DNA from: Myxococcales bacterium
GTDB lineage: Bacteria; Myxococcota_A; Bradymonadia; REDH01
Assembly: GCA_020633625.1 (NCBI GenBank)
Contig: JACKDJ010000030.1
Coordinates: 1-50,175 of the forward strand
Reading direction: 5' to 3'
DNA length: 50,175 nt
Both the position numbers and the translations under genes were made by a program. Positions 48,854 to 50,175 of the stretch are shown here, one piece after another. Each line of letters begins with the position of its first letter. The stretch's first letter is position 1. Below the pieces are notes generated by a model. That model did not search any database. It was not told the DNA's origin and saw only the letters and a program-made list of their open reading frames with translations.

Positions 48854-48882
48854 AGTATGGCGAGTGTCGGACTACATGTCAC
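48854..48882 (-). promoter_or_regulatory. Promoter of the DUF4215 lipoprotein gene
   Basis: On the minus strand GTGACA (plus 48877-48882), exactly 17 bases, CATACT (plus 48854-48859): five and four matches to the sigma70 consensus. It predicts a 5' leader of about 100 bases. The remaining part of the 245-base gap to 48994 shows no gene. Confidence 0.55.
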
Positions 48883-48994
48883 GCAAAAAGCTGCGGCTCG
48901 GGGTCAGCGACGACATGACAAGTACTCGGGAGACGACCTGTCCGCCGCGCCCAGCGCCCTCTCCGCTCGACTCCGCGGCGCCCCGCTCGCTCGC

Positions 48995-49432
48995 TCAGCG
49001 CCCGGACACCACCGCCAGCGTCAGTCGACACACCGCCACCAACTCGCCGTCTCCCTCTCGCCTGACCCGGATCTCCCACACCTGCGTGCGCCCCCCCAGC
49101 CGCAGCGGCCGCGCCTCGCCGAGCACCACCTCGCCCTCCCGCGCCGACCGAAGGTGGTTCGCGTTGACCTCGAGCCCGACCGCCGCACCCGCCCCAGGCT
49201 CCAGGCAGAGGTTCCCGGCAATGCTGCCAAGCGTCTCCGCCAGCGCCACCGTCGCTCCCCCGTGCAGTAGACGCATCGGCTGCGTTGTCGCCGACGTCAC
49301 CGGCATGCGGCCCGTCAGGTGCGCCGCGCCGAGCTCGACCACCTCGATCCCTAGCGCGGACATCAGCGTGTCCGCGCCCATCGCGTTCAACCCGACCAGG
49401 GTCGCCTCGCGCCGCCAGATTCGCTCGCTCAT
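48995..49432 (-). CDS. Hotdog-fold acyl-CoA thioesterase (PaaI/YdiI-like)
   Basis: 145 residues; ATG 49432 has GAGGA four to five bases upstream. The hotdog signature is LLHGGATVALAETLGSIAGNL, where the Gly-Gly and the following Glu (in LAETLG) correspond to the active-site helix of the 4HBT/PaaI group, followed by VGLEVNANHLRSAREGEVVLGEARPLRLGGRTQVWEIRVRREGDGELVAVCRLTLAVV. This arrangement is closest to YdiI/MenI and EntH-type thioesterases as I remember them; the exact acyl-CoA is unknown. It is divergent from the phosphoesterase gene (142 bases) and upstream of the lipoprotein promoter region. Confidence 0.88.
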   Translation of the reverse strand: MSERIWRREATLVGLNAMGADTLMSALGIEVVELGAAHLTGRMPVTSATTQPMRLLHGGATVALAETLGSIAGNLCLEPGAGAAVGLEVNANHLRSAREGEVVLGEARPLRLGGRTQVWEIRVRREGDGELVAVCRLTLAVVSGR

Positions 49433-49574
49433 CGTTTCCTCGTCGATACTCGCATCCCCGCCCTCCGGTAGCACTCGGGGGCGCGCGGTGCTACCGTTCC
49501 GCCCGCCCCGCGCCCGCCCCTGCGCCCGTCCTTCCGCCGACCCGCCATTGACCGAGCTTCGCCTGCCGACTTCC

Positions 49575-50175
49575 GTGACGCGCTTCGCCGTGCTGTCCGA
49601 TGTGCATGGAAACGCCGCGGCGTTCGAGGCTGCGTGCGACCAGATCGAGGCCGCCGGTATCGAGTCGGTCGTGTTCAACGGCGACCTCCTCACGTACGGC
49701 TGCCAGCCGGTTCGCTGCGTCGAGCTCGCGCGCGACATGACCGCGCGCTTCGATACGACCTTCGTCGTCGGCAACCACGAGCCTTTCTACTTCGCTGGAG
49801 CGCGCGGAGACCGAAGCGAGTTCGACGGTAAGGCCGCGCCCATCGTCGAGTCCATCGACTGGACACTCGCCACCGGCGCCGCCAGCGCGCTCGAGGCGTC
49901 GTTCGACTGGGTCGACGAGGTACGCGTCGGACCGTGCCTCGTCGCGCACGCCAACCCCTGGGGCCCGCGCGACTGGCGCTATCTCCGTAGCGACGCCGAC
50001 CACGTGGCTGCCGCTGACGCGATCGAGGCGCGCGGCTGCTGCCTGGGCGTCTTCGGGCACACGCACCGCGCGCGGGTCGCCGTCGTCGACCACGGCGAGA
50101 TCGACTACCGCGCCGTCGGCGCCCGCGCCGACGCCGGAGCGCTCACCCTCGTCGTGAACGCTGGCGCCGTCGGCC
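49575..50175 (+). CDS. Calcineurin-like metallophosphoesterase, 3' partial
   Basis: Starts at GTG 49575 (VTRFAVLSDVHGN) and runs off the window after about 200 residues; a TTG at 49548 in the same frame is an alternative start. Metal-binding blocks: DVHGN (residues 9-13), GDLLTYG, VGNHEPFY, AHANPWGP, GHTHRARV and the terminal NAGAVG, typical of the YfcE/PF12850 (diadenosine tetraphosphatase-like) group, which hydrolyses phosphodiesters or phosphomonoesters using two metal ions. Substrate unknown. The part shown is nearly complete; only the usual short C-terminal tail is missing. Confidence 0.85.
   Translation, partial: MTRFAVLSDVHGNAAAFEAACDQIEAAGIESVVFNGDLLTYGCQPVRCVELARDMTARFDTTFVVGNHEPFYFAGARGDRSEFDGKAAPIVESIDWTLATGAASALEASFDWVDEVRVGPCLVAHANPWGPRDWRYLRSDADHVAAADAIEARGCCLGVFGHTHRARVAVVDHGEIDYRAVGARADAGALTLVVNAGAVG

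Overview
The window is a very high-GC (about 70% by eye) bacterial chromosome segment, gene-dense on both strands. The gene content points to a myxobacterium-like organism (Myxococcota, possibly near Sandaracinaceae/Polyangia). It carries many cysteine-rich surface lipoproteins with MopE-type metal-binding, DUF4215-type 'ECDDGN', RCC1-like and FG-GAP modules, a TIGR04551-like outer-membrane barrel, and large TPR proteins. The lineage is inferred from domain content, not from a marker gene.

Layout. 1-5.7 kb (+): end of a beta-barrel protein, a divergent PiT-like permease, a TPR lipoprotein and an exported gamma-glutamyltransferase. 5.7-8.9 kb (-): an acidic-tailed methyltransferase and phosphatidylserine decarboxylase. 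9.2-9.4 kb (+): a small membrane protein. 9.5-23.4 kb (-): an apparent operon headed by tRNA-Cys, followed by a GT-B-like protein with a coiled-coil tail, a flippase-like LPG-synthase-TM protein, and an 11.2-kb gene for a 3719-residue TPR protein. 23.5-28.7 kb (+): tRNA-Pro, then three lipoproteins: four-copy Cys-rich repeats, TSP3-like calcium repeats fused to an FG-GAP propeller, and a small one. 28.8-30.8 kb: a PlsC-like acyltransferase overlapping a deoxyinosine-type DNA glycosylase, converging on a NYN-LOTUS RNA-binding protein. 31.1-35.3 kb: a MopE/Cys-rich lipoprotein translationally coupled to a secreted protein ending in tandem spongin/short-chain-collagen-C4-like domains, then an RCC1-like lipoprotein.

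35.4-46.4 kb is a complete branched-chain amino-acid locus. ilvD diverges from ilvC-leuA-leuB-X-leuC-leuD-ilvB-ilvN. Six of the seven junctions in the eight-gene operon overlap by four bases (the leuB-X junction is a 3-base gap). It is preceded by a textbook transcription attenuator: a Leu/Val-rich leader peptide, then two mutually exclusive perfect hairpins and a U-run. Gene X (41079-42041) is new to me in this setting. It matches only the C-terminal NAD-binding domain of malic enzyme, lacks the catalytic N-terminal half and the key metal/substrate residues, and sits between leuB and leuC.

46.4-50.2 kb: a strong bidirectional terminator, a large DUF4215/PPC-like lipoprotein with a good promoter, a hotdog thioesterase and the start of a calcineurin-like phosphoesterase.

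Strongest candidates for something undescribed: the malic-enzyme-domain pseudoenzyme inside the leucine operon, the spongin-like secreted protein, and the tRNA-Cys-led envelope operon whose first ATG lies four bases after the tRNA.
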